Source: an uncultured Collinsella sp. (GTDB lineage: Bacteria > Actinomycetota > Coriobacteriia > Coriobacteriales > Coriobacteriaceae). From it: DNA of 64,000 nucleotides. Made by a program: the position numbers and the translations under genes. Under the pieces are notes generated by a model. That model saw only the letters and a list, made by a program, of their open reading frames with translations. It searched no databases and had not been told where the DNA came from. Shown here one piece after another: positions 42,988 to 51,162 of the stretch (positions are counted from its first letter, which is position 1; each line of letters begins with the position of its first letter). Location: contig UQTW01000006.1 of NCBI GenBank assembly GCA_900544115.1, positions 37,750 through 101,749 on the forward strand, in the 5' to 3' direction.

Positions 42988-43041
42988 TCACGCCGACGGG
43001 CGCAAACAGGAGCCCGGCATTCGTCTTGGTAAGCAATTCAT
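42988..43041 (-). CDS. 17-residue Cys-containing leader peptide of metY
   Basis: In the metY leader, ATG at 43041 is preceded by AAAGGAGG at ideal distance and encodes MNCLPRRMPGSCLRPSA then TGA. The site is stronger than that of metY. The peptide has two Cys and two Met, and paired Arg. After the stop, a short hairpin (GTCG/CGAC) and then a CT-rich run ending in T5 precede metY. This is the layout of a translation-controlled attenuator sensing Cys or Met supply; function is inferred. Confidence 0.5.
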   Translation of the reverse strand: MNCLPRRMPGSCLRPSA

Positions 43042-43109
43042 ATGCGGGCCTCCTTTCGCGCCCCGATTCCGTGGTCGGCTTAATTACCTACCGCCTTTGT
43101 GTGTTTTGA

Positions 43110-43138
43110 ATAGTACGAGCATTGTTTCGCTCGGTCAA
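43110..43138 (-). promoter_or_regulatory. metY promoter
   Basis: On the minus strand, -35 TTGACC (43133-43138) and -10 TACTAT (43110-43115) are separated by exactly 17 bp. Transcription would start near 43103, giving a ~177-nt leader that contains the small peptide. Confidence 0.75.
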
Positions 43139-43159
43139 TCACTTAAAAGCGCTAACCTG

Positions 43160-43185
43160 TTATCGGTTTTTTAGATAGCTATCGA
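43160..43185. promoter_or_regulatory. candidate LysR binding region between lysR and metY
   Basis: The perfect palindrome GATAGCTATC (43174-43183) and the repeats TTATCG/CTATCG (43160-43165, 43180-43185) lie just upstream of the metY -35 box and close to the lysR start, where LysR-type regulators commonly bind. Confidence 0.4.
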
Positions 43186-43199
43186 AAGGACGGGCACCG

Positions 43200-44138
43200 A
43201 TGACACTCCAGCAGCTTCGTTTTCTTATCGCCGTGGCAGAGTCCGGCTCAATCAACGCCGCAGCTCAGCGCCTCTATACCGCTCAGTCCAACATCTCAAA
43301 CGCCGTCAAAAGCCTAGAACAAGAGCTCCATCTGGAGATCTTTACGCGCTCCAGCCGCGGCGTCACGCTCACCAACGACGGCACCGAGCTTTTGGGCTAT
43401 GCGCGCCAGGTCGTAGAGCAGGCCGACATGCTCGAGGCACGCTACGAGGACGGTGGCACCCCGCAAGCCCGCCTCGCCATTTCCGCCCAGCACTACGCCT
43501 TTTCGGTCGAGGCCTTTGTCAACGTAGTCGAGCGCTGCCGCGACAGCAAGTTCGAGTTCATCATGCGCGAGACCACCACATCGCAGATCATCGATGACGT
43601 CCGTGCGTTTCGCAGCGATATCGGCATTCTGTATCTGGATGACTTTAACGCCCGCGTTCTGCAGAAGGCCTTCGCCGATGCCCGCGCAAGCTTCCATCCC
43701 CTATTCGACGCGACGGTCCACGTCTTCGTTAGCGAGCGCCACCCGCTCGCACGCCGCCCGCAGCTGTCCCTTGCCGACCTCACGCCCTATACGCGCTACA
43801 GCTTTGAGCAGGGAACCTCAAACTCCTTCTATTACGCCGAGGAACCTTTTAGCTATATCCCTTGCGACCGCAACATACGAATCTCGGACCGCGGAACACT
43901 TACCAACTTACTTATCACGTCGAACGGTTACACCCTGTCGACCGGCGTCCTCTCCAATGAAATGCAATGGGGTATGGCATCGATCCCGTTAGCAGACGCC
44001 CCAACGATGCACGTAGGCTATATCATGCACGACGAGCGCAAGCCCTCTCCCCTCTTGCAACAATACCTCGACGAGCTCAACCGCATCATCCATGCCAACC
44101 AACTGTCGGAAGACGGGGCAGAAATCATAGATTGCTAG
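43200..44138 (+). CDS. LysR-family transcriptional regulator
   Basis: A 312-residue LysR regulator. The N-terminal helix-turn-helix is LRFLIAVAESGSINAAAQRL with YTAQSNISNAVKSLEQELHL; the rest is a periplasmic-binding-like effector domain. It is divergent from metY with a shared 270-bp region, so it most likely controls sulfur amino-acid synthesis, as CysB, MetR or CmbR do; this is inferred from position. Confidence 0.9.
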   Translation: MTLQQLRFLIAVAESGSINAAAQRLYTAQSNISNAVKSLEQELHLEIFTRSSRGVTLTNDGTELLGYARQVVEQADMLEARYEDGGTPQARLAISAQHYAFSVEAFVNVVERCRDSKFEFIMRETTTSQIIDDVRAFRSDIGILYLDDFNARVLQKAFADARASFHPLFDATVHVFVSERHPLARRPQLSLADLTPYTRYSFEQGTSNSFYYAEEPFSYIPCDRNIRISDRGTLTNLLITSNGYTLSTGVLSNEMQWGMASIPLADAPTMHVGYIMHDERKPSPLLQQYLDELNRIIHANQLSEDGAEIIDC

Positions 44139-44201
44139 CCCCCGGCGGGCATGGCGCTACAATGGTCACTCACATGAAACGCACTCAACGAAAGGAAGCC
44201 C

Positions 44202-44687
44202 GTGAAGGTCATCATCTATACCGACGGCTCGGCCCGATCAAATCCGGGACGCGGCGGCTACGGCGCCGTACTCAAATATACCAACCCCGCCGGCAAGACC
44301 TTCACCTCCGAGCTCTCGCGCGGCTACGCTAAGACCACCAACAACCGCATGGAGCTCATGGCCGTCATCGTGGCACTCGAGGCACTCAACCGCCCCTGCG
44401 AGGTCGAAGTCCATTCCGATTCGCAGTACGTCGTCAACGCCTTTAACAAGCACTGGATCGACGGCTGGAAAAAGCGCGGGTGGAAGACCGCCAACAAGCA
44501 GCCCGTCAAGAACCGCGACCTGTGGGAGCGCCTGCTCACCGCCAAAAGCAAGCACAAGGTTGAATTCATCTGGGTTAAGGGCCACGCCGGTCACGAGCTC
44601 AATGAGCGCTGCGATGAGCTCGCCACCACGGCGGCCGACGGCAGCAACCTCGATATCGATACCGGCTTTAACGAGAGCGACCTGTAG
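44202..44687 (+). CDS. rnhA: ribonuclease HI
   Basis: A 161-residue RNase H that degrades RNA in RNA-DNA hybrids. The catalytic acidic residues are seen in IIYTDGSARSNPGRGGYGA (Asp), NNRMELMAVIVALEAL (Glu), EVHSDSQYVVNAFNKHW (Asp) and VKGHAGHELNERCDELA (His and Asp). GTG start with AAAGGAAG. Length is normal for type 1 bacterial enzymes. Confidence 0.94.
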   Translation: MKVIIYTDGSARSNPGRGGYGAVLKYTNPAGKTFTSELSRGYAKTTNNRMELMAVIVALEALNRPCEVEVHSDSQYVVNAFNKHWIDGWKKRGWKTANKQPVKNRDLWERLLTAKSKHKVEFIWVKGHAGHELNERCDELATTAADGSNLDIDTGFNESDL

Positions 44688-44761
44688 CGGCGTTTTCGCA
44701 CGCTTTTGCGTTCCCCTCGCGCTACACTCATCCTGTAAACCGAACGGTACGAGGGGGATAC

Positions 44762-45868
44762 ATGCTGCGTATAGCGACCATCGGCACATCCATGATTACC
44801 GACGACTTTATCCAAGTCGTCAACGCCAACGACCAAGCCGCGTTTGTGGGCACGCTTTCACGCGACGCCAATCGCGGTGCTGCCTTTACCGCCGAGCGCG
44901 GTGGCGAGCGAAACTTTACTTCACTCGATGAGCTCGCGGCAGCCGCCGACGTCGACGCCGTCTATATCGGCAGCCCTAACGCACTTCACTACGAACAGGC
45001 CCTTGCCTGCATCGCCGGTAGCAAGCACGTCATCGTCGAGAAGCCCTTCTGCGCCACCGAAGCGCAGGCGCTGGAAGTCTTCCGCGCTGCCGAGGCAGCA
45101 GGTGTCGTAGCCCTCGAGGCCATGCGTCCCCTCCACGATCCCGCCTTCCACGCCATCGAGGACGCCCTGGGCGAGATTGCCCCCATCCGCCGCGCCTCAT
45201 TGCGCTTTGGCAAATATTCCTCGCGCTACAACGAGATTCTCGCGGGACGCGCCACCAATATCTTCGACTGCAATATGGCATCGGGTTCCCTCATGGACAT
45301 TGGCGTCTACACCGTCGAGCCCATGGTCGAGATTTTCGGCATGCCCTCCGGCCTTACGAGCATGACTACCCTGCTCGACCCCACCACGCGACAGCTCACG
45401 CACGGCCCCATCGACGGCTGCGGTTCCGTCCTCGCCAGCTACGGCGGTGGCCGTATCTCCGTCGAGCTCGCGCACTCCAAAATTACGAATGACCTGCTGC
45501 CCTCGCAGATCGAAGGCGAGCGTGGCACCATCCAGATTGACCATCTGTCCACGCCCCGCAACGTACGCATCGATTATCGCGGCGACGTCGTGCGCGGATC
45601 GGCGACCGAGGCGCCGCGCGAGCAAGGCGACAACGGACGCGCGCTCGACCTTCCCAAATCGAGCAACACCATGGAGTACGAGCTCGCCGACTTTATCACC
45701 GCCATCGTCGGCATCGATAGCATTAAGGACGAGATCTGGGAAACGCCTGCCGGGCGCCATGAGCTTGGCCACTATCGCGATGTCACGCTTGTCTCGCTGC
45801 GTATCATGGATGCCGTGCGCCAGCAGGCCGGCATTACCTTCCCCGCTGATTCAGTCAAGCAGGCCTAG
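44762..45868 (+). CDS. Gfo/Idh/MocA family oxidoreductase
   Basis: A 368-residue NAD(P)-dependent oxidoreductase. IATIGTSMITDDFIQVV is the dinucleotide-binding strand (Gly pattern relaxed), AVYIGSPNALHYEQALAC and VIVEKPFCATEAQAL the cofactor/active-site loop with the EKP Lys, and GSLMDIGVYTVEPMVEIFG starts the C-terminal domain. Substrate unknown. Start with GAGGGGG. The acylphosphatase gene follows after 2 nt, so they are co-transcribed. Confidence 0.85.
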   Translation: MLRIATIGTSMITDDFIQVVNANDQAAFVGTLSRDANRGAAFTAERGGERNFTSLDELAAAADVDAVYIGSPNALHYEQALACIAGSKHVIVEKPFCATEAQALEVFRAAEAAGVVALEAMRPLHDPAFHAIEDALGEIAPIRRASLRFGKYSSRYNEILAGRATNIFDCNMASGSLMDIGVYTVEPMVEIFGMPSGLTSMTTLLDPTTRQLTHGPIDGCGSVLASYGGGRISVELAHSKITNDLLPSQIEGERGTIQIDHLSTPRNVRIDYRGDVVRGSATEAPREQGDNGRALDLPKSSNTMEYELADFITAIVGIDSIKDEIWETPAGRHELGHYRDVTLVSLRIMDAVRQQAGITFPADSVKQA

Positions 45869-45870
45869 CG

Positions 45871-46281
45871 ATGGGCTTCTTCGATACGTTCTTCTCCAGC
45901 GTCACCGTCGGCAGTCGAGAGCCTCAAAAACCATCAAACGTCGAGCTCGAGCTGCGCCGCAGGCTTACTGTGCTCGCAAGCGACGAGGCCACTCAAGACA
46001 CTCCCCTGCGCTATTTCCTACGCTGGGAGGGGCAAGTCCAAGGCGTTGGTTTTCGCTTTACCAACACCAACCTCGCACAGGCACGCGCACTCACCGGCTG
46101 GGTGAGTAACATGGAAGACGGGTCAGTCGAGATGGAGATACAGGGAGCTCCGGCAAACATCCTGTCTCATCTCGAGGCGCTTCATGCCTCCTATGAGCGC
46201 ATGGGAACGCGTTTTCGCCTCGTAGACGCCCAGACCCGAGCCCCACTTGCCAATGAAGACGGTTTCATTCCTCGTTATTAG
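45871..46281 (+). CDS. acyP: acylphosphatase with N-terminal extension
   Basis: A 136-residue protein. Residues ~48-136 are an acylphosphatase: RYFLRWEGQVQGVGFRFTNT holds the catalytic Arg and phosphate loop and TGWVSNMEDGSVEMEIQG the catalytic Asn. Acylphosphatases hydrolyse acyl phosphates. The first ~45 residues (SSVTVGSREPQKPSNVELEL) are an extra, charged segment. Translation is probably coupled to the upstream oxidoreductase, since no clear ribosome-binding site is seen. Confidence 0.85.
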   Translation: MGFFDTFFSSVTVGSREPQKPSNVELELRRRLTVLASDEATQDTPLRYFLRWEGQVQGVGFRFTNTNLAQARALTGWVSNMEDGSVEMEIQGAPANILSHLEALHASYERMGTRFRLVDAQTRAPLANEDGFIPRY

Positions 46282-46342
46282 TATTGTGTGCTAAATACGG
46301 TATCATTTACCTACGACCGTTGATAGAAAAGAGGCGAGGCGC

Positions 46343-46723
46343 ATGGCGGTGCAAAGAAGGAATACCAAGCAGCGAAAGCTGGTTCTTGACGCTGTGCGCC
46401 AAAGCTATAACCATCCCACCGCCGACGAAATCTACAACGCCGTACGCGAACAGGATGACAAGATCAGCCGCGGCACGGTCTACCGCAACCTCAATCTCTT
46501 AGCCGACGCAGGGGAGATTCTCTCTATTAAGACGCCGGGCGGCAGCCGCTTCGATCGCACCATCGAGCCGCACGCACATATCATCTGCACCTCGTGCAGC
46601 CGCGTCATCGACGTGCCGCTCCCCTTCGATGCCCAACTCGACGACAAGGCGTCCGAGCAAATCGGCTGGGACGTCACCTCGCACTACACCATCTTCGAGG
46701 GCCTCTGCCCCAACTGCCGGTAG
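46343..46723 (+). CDS. Fur-family metalloregulator (PerR/Fur type)
   Basis: A 126-residue regulator. The winged helix includes RKLVLDAVRQSYNHPTADEI and ISRGTVYRNLNLLADAGEIL; the dimer domain has EPHAHIICTSC and, at the C-terminus, CPNCR, so the two CxxC pairs of a structural zinc site are present. Which metal or signal (Fe, Mn/peroxide, Zn) it senses is not decidable from sequence. GAGGCGAGG precedes the ATG. Confidence 0.88.
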   Translation: MAVQRRNTKQRKLVLDAVRQSYNHPTADEIYNAVREQDDKISRGTVYRNLNLLADAGEILSIKTPGGSRFDRTIEPHAHIICTSCSRVIDVPLPFDAQLDDKASEQIGWDVTSHYTIFEGLCPNCR

Positions 46724-46738
46724 ATGTTTGGGACATGC

Positions 46739-47536
46739 CTACACAGCAAGTAGACGACGCAGTTCTTCTTCGACCGTGCGCGCGTAGCGGACGCGGTCGT
46801 TGATGCCGCGCATGCTGGGGTTGCAGCTCTCCATCAGATAGGGATGGCCCACCACGTTGAGCATGTCACGATCGTTCTCATTGTCGCCAAACGCCATCAT
46901 CTCATCGGGCGAAATCCCCAGGGCGTGACCGTAATCGGCAAGCGCGGAGCCCTTGCCCGAATCGAAACCGATAAAGTCCGTCCATTCGGTTCCCGATGTC
47001 ATGACATCGACTCGATCGCTAAAGTGGCGCTCGAAATACTCCAGCGCCGCCTGCTGCTCCGCCTCGGGCGTCTGGAAGGCAATCTTAATGACGTCCTCGT
47101 CGATGTCTTCGGGACGGTCGACTACCGCCACATCGCAGTGGACCTCATAACGCAGGTGGTCAACAAACGCATCGTTGCCGCCCATGGTGTAGAGGTGCCC
47201 CTCACACGAAAGGGTCACGTCGGCATGGGGATACGCAACCACGGCATTCGCGATATCCATAGCAAGGCTACGCTCCATGGAACGCTTGACAACGGCACGC
47301 CCCTCGCTCATCACCAGGGCTCCGTTTTCGCATACATAGGCGAGTTCATCGGCCACCGGGGCAAACAGGTAGCGCAAGCTCGCATATTGACGGCCGCTCG
47401 CCGGCATAAACACGATACCGCGACGATGCAGCTCATCAATGAGCTCAAAGGCCTCGGAACGCGGCTCGCGCTCCCCCGGATGCAGCAACGTGCCGTCCAA
47501 ATCGCATGCAATCAGCTTGATTCCCTCAAGACCCAT
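46739..47536 (-). CDS. Cof-type HAD-IIB phosphatase
   Basis: A 265-residue HAD phosphatase. Motif I KLIACDLDGTLLHPGE, motif II IVFMPASGRQ, the Lys region GFDSGKGSALADYG and motif IV MMAFGDNENDRDMLNVVG are all present. It belongs to the same broad group as the 23940-24782 protein but is not a close copy. GGGGGAAG precedes the ATG at 47536; a longer open frame upstream lacks a site and crosses a hairpin. Confidence 0.87.
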   Translation of the reverse strand: MGLEGIKLIACDLDGTLLHPGEREPRSEAFELIDELHRRGIVFMPASGRQYASLRYLFAPVADELAYVCENGALVMSEGRAVVKRSMERSLAMDIANAVVAYPHADVTLSCEGHLYTMGGNDAFVDHLRYEVHCDVAVVDRPEDIDEDVIKIAFQTPEAEQQAALEYFERHFSDRVDVMTSGTEWTDFIGFDSGKGSALADYGHALGISPDEMMAFGDNENDRDMLNVVGHPYLMESCNPSMRGINDRVRYARTVEEELRRLLAV

Positions 47537-47566
47537 ATGCTTCCCCCAAAGCCTCCTATCAACAGC

Positions 47567-47605
47567 AAGACGGACTTTGATTGGTCGCCCCTCAAAGCCC
47601 GTCTT
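47567..47605 (-). terminator. strong intergenic hairpin between the UreE-like and Cof genes
   Basis: A 14-bp stem (47567-47580 with 47592-47605, one wobble) with an 11-nt loop; no U-tract. May terminate the slyD-ureE-like transcript or protect its 3' end. Confidence 0.45.
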
Positions 47606-47619
47606 GCGCATACGCGCGC

Positions 47620-48198
47620 TTAGCCGCGCGTCTTTTTTACGATGGTAAAGTCGGGAGCCATGCTCACGACGACATCCGCCGCGCTCGATGCAAAGCGTCG
47701 GTCCGCATCGAGTTCGCGGGTAACCACCGAGAGCCGAACACTCTCGACACCCCGGAGCATACGGCCCAAAACAGGCTGCACCGGCGTATACATGCGCACG
47801 GTATGCTCGTCCGAGTCGCCCCGGAAGAGCGGCGCATGCATGTTGCCGATCTCCCAGCACGCATGCGCGAGCGCAATCGGATCCATGCGGTCGACTTCGA
47901 CCAAATAAACCTCGGCGCTGCGCAGGCGCACGACAACCGCCACGGGCACCATGCCCGAACGGTCAATGGCGAGCACGTCGCCATCGGCAAGACGACCGCC
48001 GTCGGTAGCATCCAGCCGAACATCAATCGTGCGCCCCAGCTCCGTCACGCCCACAAACGCGCATACATCGGCCTGGTCCCAATCGAGCAGCAGCTCGTCA
48101 ACTTCAAAGACGCCGCCCAACTTCCGGCGAAGCAGGAGTTCATAGGACGGATCGTTGAGATTTCCCAAGCATGTCGTCGAAACCAGGCGTTCAGGCAT
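47620..48198 (-). CDS. UreE-like protein without urease neighbours
   Basis: A 192-residue protein with the two-domain plan of the urease nickel chaperone UreE: an N-terminal beta domain (ELGRTIDVRLDATDGGRLAD, DGDVLAIDR) and a second domain with ALAHACWEIGNMHAPLFRG, which parallels the AxxLGNRHxP segment of UreE, then EHTVRMYTPVQPVLGRML. The His-rich tail of many UreE proteins is absent. No urease genes are in the window. It begins 4 nt after the SlyD-like gene, so they form one operon. Confidence 0.6.
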   Translation of the reverse strand: MPERLVSTTCLGNLNDPSYELLLRRKLGGVFEVDELLLDWDQADVCAFVGVTELGRTIDVRLDATDGGRLADGDVLAIDRSGMVPVAVVVRLRSAEVYLVEVDRMDPIALAHACWEIGNMHAPLFRGDSDEHTVRMYTPVQPVLGRMLRGVESVRLSVVTRELDADRRFASSAADVVVSMAPDFTIVKKTRG

Positions 48199-48201
48199 AC
48201 T

Positions 48202-48630
48202 CTAACCCTCGACCTCAACGAGCTCGATATCAAAGTTGAGGTCCTTGCCGGCCAACTCGTGGTTGGCGTCGAGCGTCACAGCCTCGGGCGTCACGTCAAT
48301 GACGACGGCGGGAACGGGCATGCCGCTCGGCGTGGACAGGAAGAGCTTCATGCCCTTCTCGATCTGCTCGATGTTGGGAACCTGCTCGGCCGGGAAGGTC
48401 AGAACCATCTCGGGATTGTGCTCGCCGTAGGCATCGGCAGCAGGAATGTGCACGGTCTTCTTCTCGCCCACCTGCATGTCGACAACAGCGGCGTCGAAGC
48501 CCTTGATCATCTGGCCGGCGCCGCAGGTGAACTCCAGCGGCTCGCCGCGATCGTAGGAGCTATCGAACTGCGTGCCATCGTCGAGCGTGCCACGATAATG
48601 GGTCTTGACCTTCTTGCCCTGGTTGGACAT
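48202..48630 (-). CDS. FKBP-type peptidyl-prolyl isomerase, SlyD-like
   Basis: A 142-residue protein. VKTHYRGTLDDGTQFDSS and GQMIKGFDAAVVDMQVGEKK are the FKBP domain; an insert-in-flap domain (about residues 70-120, with PSGMPVPAVVIDV) is placed as in SlyD, and NHELAGKDLNFDIELVEV closes the fold. SlyD acts as a chaperone and in E. coli helps nickel delivery. The metal-binding His/Cys tail of E. coli SlyD is missing. GGAGG precedes the ATG at 48630. Confidence 0.88.
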   Translation of the reverse strand: MSNQGKKVKTHYRGTLDDGTQFDSSYDRGEPLEFTCGAGQMIKGFDAAVVDMQVGEKKTVHIPAADAYGEHNPEMVLTFPAEQVPNIEQIEKGMKLFLSTPSGMPVPAVVIDVTPEAVTLDANHELAGKDLNFDIELVEVEG

Positions 48631-48750
48631 GGTAACCTCCGTGATAAGGGCGGCGCACAACGCGGGCCGCCGTGAACATATGGCGCTAACTATACCCTAG
48701 TCATACAATTCAATGACAGTTTGCAAAGAAACGCTGCAACCGGAGGAACC

Positions 48751-49764
48751 ATGGCATATCCTGTATTTGACCTACACTGCGACACTGCCGACCGCATCGG
48801 CTGGGCCACGCTCGATCTCGACCTGCGCTTTACCGCCGGCACCGACGGTTATTTCCCCGGCGACGAAACGCATCCGCAAGATTTCGACCTCATCGAGGGT
48901 AACGCCTGTGCCATCTCGCTCGCAAAGATCGGCAACACGCCGTGGGCACAGTGCTTCGCCACGTTTGTCCCCGACGAGATTCCCACCGCCCACGCCGCGC
49001 GCTTCCAGGCGCAGATCATGGCACACATGAGCGGCCAAGCAATGCTCAACCACGACCGCATGGTCAACGTACGCAACGCCGCAGACATTCGCCCCGCGCT
49101 CAAAGACGGCAAGGTCGCCTGCATCCACACCATCGAAAACGCCACGTTCTTTGCCGAGGACCCCGCGCTGATCGAGGTGCTCAAGAGCCTGGGCGTACTC
49201 ATGTCATCACTCAGCTGGAACGCGCAGGGACCGCTCGCGAGCGGCCACGACACCCACGCCGGTCTCACCGCCGCCGGCATCGAGGCACTTACGCAGATGG
49301 AGCACGCCGGCATGGTACTTGATGTCTCCCACCTCAACGATGAGTGCTTTGACGAGGTTGTCGCCCACGCCACGCGTCCCTTCGTCGCCAGCCACTCCAA
49401 CTCCCGTGCGGTTTGCGGCGTCAAACGCAACCTTACCGACGACCAGTTCCGCACCATTCGCGACATGGGTGGCATCGTCGGCCTCAACTACTGCAGCGAG
49501 TTCCTTTCCAACGACGCAACCGACGAAACCGCCGCAGACGTCACCTTCGACCAGCTGGCGGCACATATCGAGCACTGGCTCGACCTGGGCGGCGAAGATG
49601 TCATCGCACTCGGCGGCGACTGGGACGGCGCCAAGGTACCCGACTTCCTCTCTGATGCCAGCAAGATGCCCGAATTCCAGAACATGCTCTCCAAGCACTT
49701 TGGCAAGACCGTGATGCAGAAGCTCTGCAGCGACAACGCGCTCGCCTTCTTCGAGCGCTATTAA
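48751..49764 (+). CDS. membrane dipeptidase (peptidase family M19)
   Basis: A 337-residue renal-dipeptidase-like zinc hydrolase. Metal ligands are seen in VFDLHCDTADR (His, Asp), ACIHTIENA (Glu), VLDVSHLNDECF (His) and FVASHSNSRAVC (His), and DVIALGGDWDGAKV holds the late Asp. It cleaves dipeptides, possibly with D-residues. No signal peptide is visible. CGGAGGAA precedes the ATG. Confidence 0.88.
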   Translation: MAYPVFDLHCDTADRIGWATLDLDLRFTAGTDGYFPGDETHPQDFDLIEGNACAISLAKIGNTPWAQCFATFVPDEIPTAHAARFQAQIMAHMSGQAMLNHDRMVNVRNAADIRPALKDGKVACIHTIENATFFAEDPALIEVLKSLGVLMSSLSWNAQGPLASGHDTHAGLTAAGIEALTQMEHAGMVLDVSHLNDECFDEVVAHATRPFVASHSNSRAVCGVKRNLTDDQFRTIRDMGGIVGLNYCSEFLSNDATDETAADVTFDQLAAHIEHWLDLGGEDVIALGGDWDGAKVPDFLSDASKMPEFQNMLSKHFGKTVMQKLCSDNALAFFERY

Positions 49765-49793
49765 GAGCGCAATTAATTTCGCATCCCTTGAGC

Positions 49794-49827
49794 GGGCCGG
49801 CATGCCGAGCGGTCGACATGCCGGCCC
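49794..49827 (+). terminator. hairpin after the dipeptidase gene
   Basis: A perfect 11-bp GC-rich stem (49794-49804 with 49817-49827); no U-tract. Confidence 0.5.
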
Positions 49828-49850
49828 GTCCCCAATCTGAAGGATCACAT

Positions 49851-50627
49851 TTGACGCAGCAATTTACGATTTCCGTACCCCGACCGGATGGAACGCTCAT
49901 CCCCGTCGTCGTTACCAAAAAGCGCGTCAAGAACTTTAACCTACGCGTCACATCGAGCGGCGAGGTCCACGCCAGCGCACCGCTCGGCGCCAGCCACGAG
50001 CGCATCGAAGCGTTTGTGAAGCGCAACAGCGCCTGGATTATCAGCCGACTTGCCCAACGTGAGCAACGTCAGGCGACAGCGCGAGAGCCGCTCAGCCCCT
50101 CGTCCATCATTGCACTTTGGGGCAAGCCCATCACGGTACAGGACGCACTCGATCACAACTTTGCATCGCCCGCACCGCGACCCAAGCAGGCCACCTTCGC
50201 AAGTTTTATGGGTACCGACGAATCGGACGAAAGCCCACAGGCCAAGCGGCGCGCAATCCTCGACGGCCTAACGTCCGACGAGCTCCAAGCCCACATCGAC
50301 CAGCTCTACGCGTCCGAGGTCACCGCAGCGCTACGCGACATCGTGCACGCGTACGAAATCGCAATGGGCGTCACCGTGGCCCGCGTCTCCGTGCGCAGCA
50401 TGAAAACGCGTTGGGGCTCCTGCACACCCAAAACCGGCGCCATTCGCATCGCGCGCGAGCTCGCCGCCTACCCTGTCGAATGCCTCGACATGGTTGTCGC
50501 CCACGAGCTCGTCCATCTGCTCGAGCCGAGCCACAATCAGCGCTTTCACGCCCTGCTCGACACGTACTGTCCCAACAATAGAGCACTGTCTCAGCGGCTC
50601 AAGCAGCCACCCCTCAACAAGCTCTAG
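49851..50627 (+). CDS. YgjP-type M48-like metallopeptidase
   Basis: A 258-residue protein of the YgjP/SprT-like metallopeptidase family. VSVRSMKTRWGSCTPKTGAI is the family signature, and VVAHELVHLLEPSHNQRFHA holds the zinc site (HExxH as HELVH, third His in the SHNQRFH segment). The N-terminal VTKKRVKNFNLRVTSSGEV is also typical. The TTG start at 49851 is chosen from AAGGA upstream. Cytoplasmic protease of unknown substrate. Confidence 0.82.
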   Translation: MTQQFTISVPRPDGTLIPVVVTKKRVKNFNLRVTSSGEVHASAPLGASHERIEAFVKRNSAWIISRLAQREQRQATAREPLSPSSIIALWGKPITVQDALDHNFASPAPRPKQATFASFMGTDESDESPQAKRRAILDGLTSDELQAHIDQLYASEVTAALRDIVHAYEIAMGVTVARVSVRSMKTRWGSCTPKTGAIRIARELAAYPVECLDMVVAHELVHLLEPSHNQRFHALLDTYCPNNRALSQRLKQPPLNKL

Positions 50628-50633
50628 CGTCGA

Positions 50634-51119
50634 CTAGCGCACGCGCTCGATCTCGACGCCGCAGCTTGCCAGGGGCAGGCCAACAGGAGCCCACGGCTTA
50701 TCGAGCTTTATGCGCACACCAAGCAGCGAGGGATAACGGCGCAGCAGCATCTGGGCTGTCCCCTCGGCTGCCGCCTCGATGAGCTTAAACGTATGCTCGC
50801 GCAGATAGCCATCGACATCGTGGCACACCGAGCCGTAGTCAATCGAGGCGTCCAGGTTATCGTGCTCCCCCGCCGCGCGCAGGTCGGCATAGAGCACCAG
50901 AGAAACGATGAACTTCTGACCCAGCGCGTTCTCCTCGGGATACACGCCATGGTTGGCAAAAACCTCCAGGCCGTCAATGACAATACGATCGGCATGGCGC
51001 AAATCGTCATAGCTCACGTGAGGCACCGCCGTTGCGGTGGATATTTCGCCCCTTCCACGGCGGGCGAGCTCGGCGCCTTCGGTCTTGGTTGCATTCTCGG
51101 GCAGTTTCTTGTTACTCAA
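50634..51119 (-). CDS. folB: dihydroneopterin aldolase
   Basis: A 161-residue protein whose residues ~40-160 are a dihydroneopterin aldolase, which cleaves 7,8-dihydroneopterin in folate synthesis: DRIVIDGLEVFANHGVYPEE (Glu of the pterin site), SIDYGSVCHDVDGYL and KLIEAAAEGTAQMLL, with the conserved Lys in IKLDKPWAPVG. The first ~38 residues are an extra charged extension. The TTG start with AGGAG is the best choice. It follows folE and an HD gene on the same strand. Confidence 0.88.
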   Translation of the reverse strand: MSNKKLPENATKTEGAELARRGRGEISTATAVPHVSYDDLRHADRIVIDGLEVFANHGVYPEENALGQKFIVSLVLYADLRAAGEHDNLDASIDYGSVCHDVDGYLREHTFKLIEAAAEGTAQMLLRRYPSLLGVRIKLDKPWAPVGLPLASCGVEIERVR

Positions 51120-51162
51120 CGCGATCGTCTCCTTCGTTTAGAACCCCGACCGCGCAAACTAA

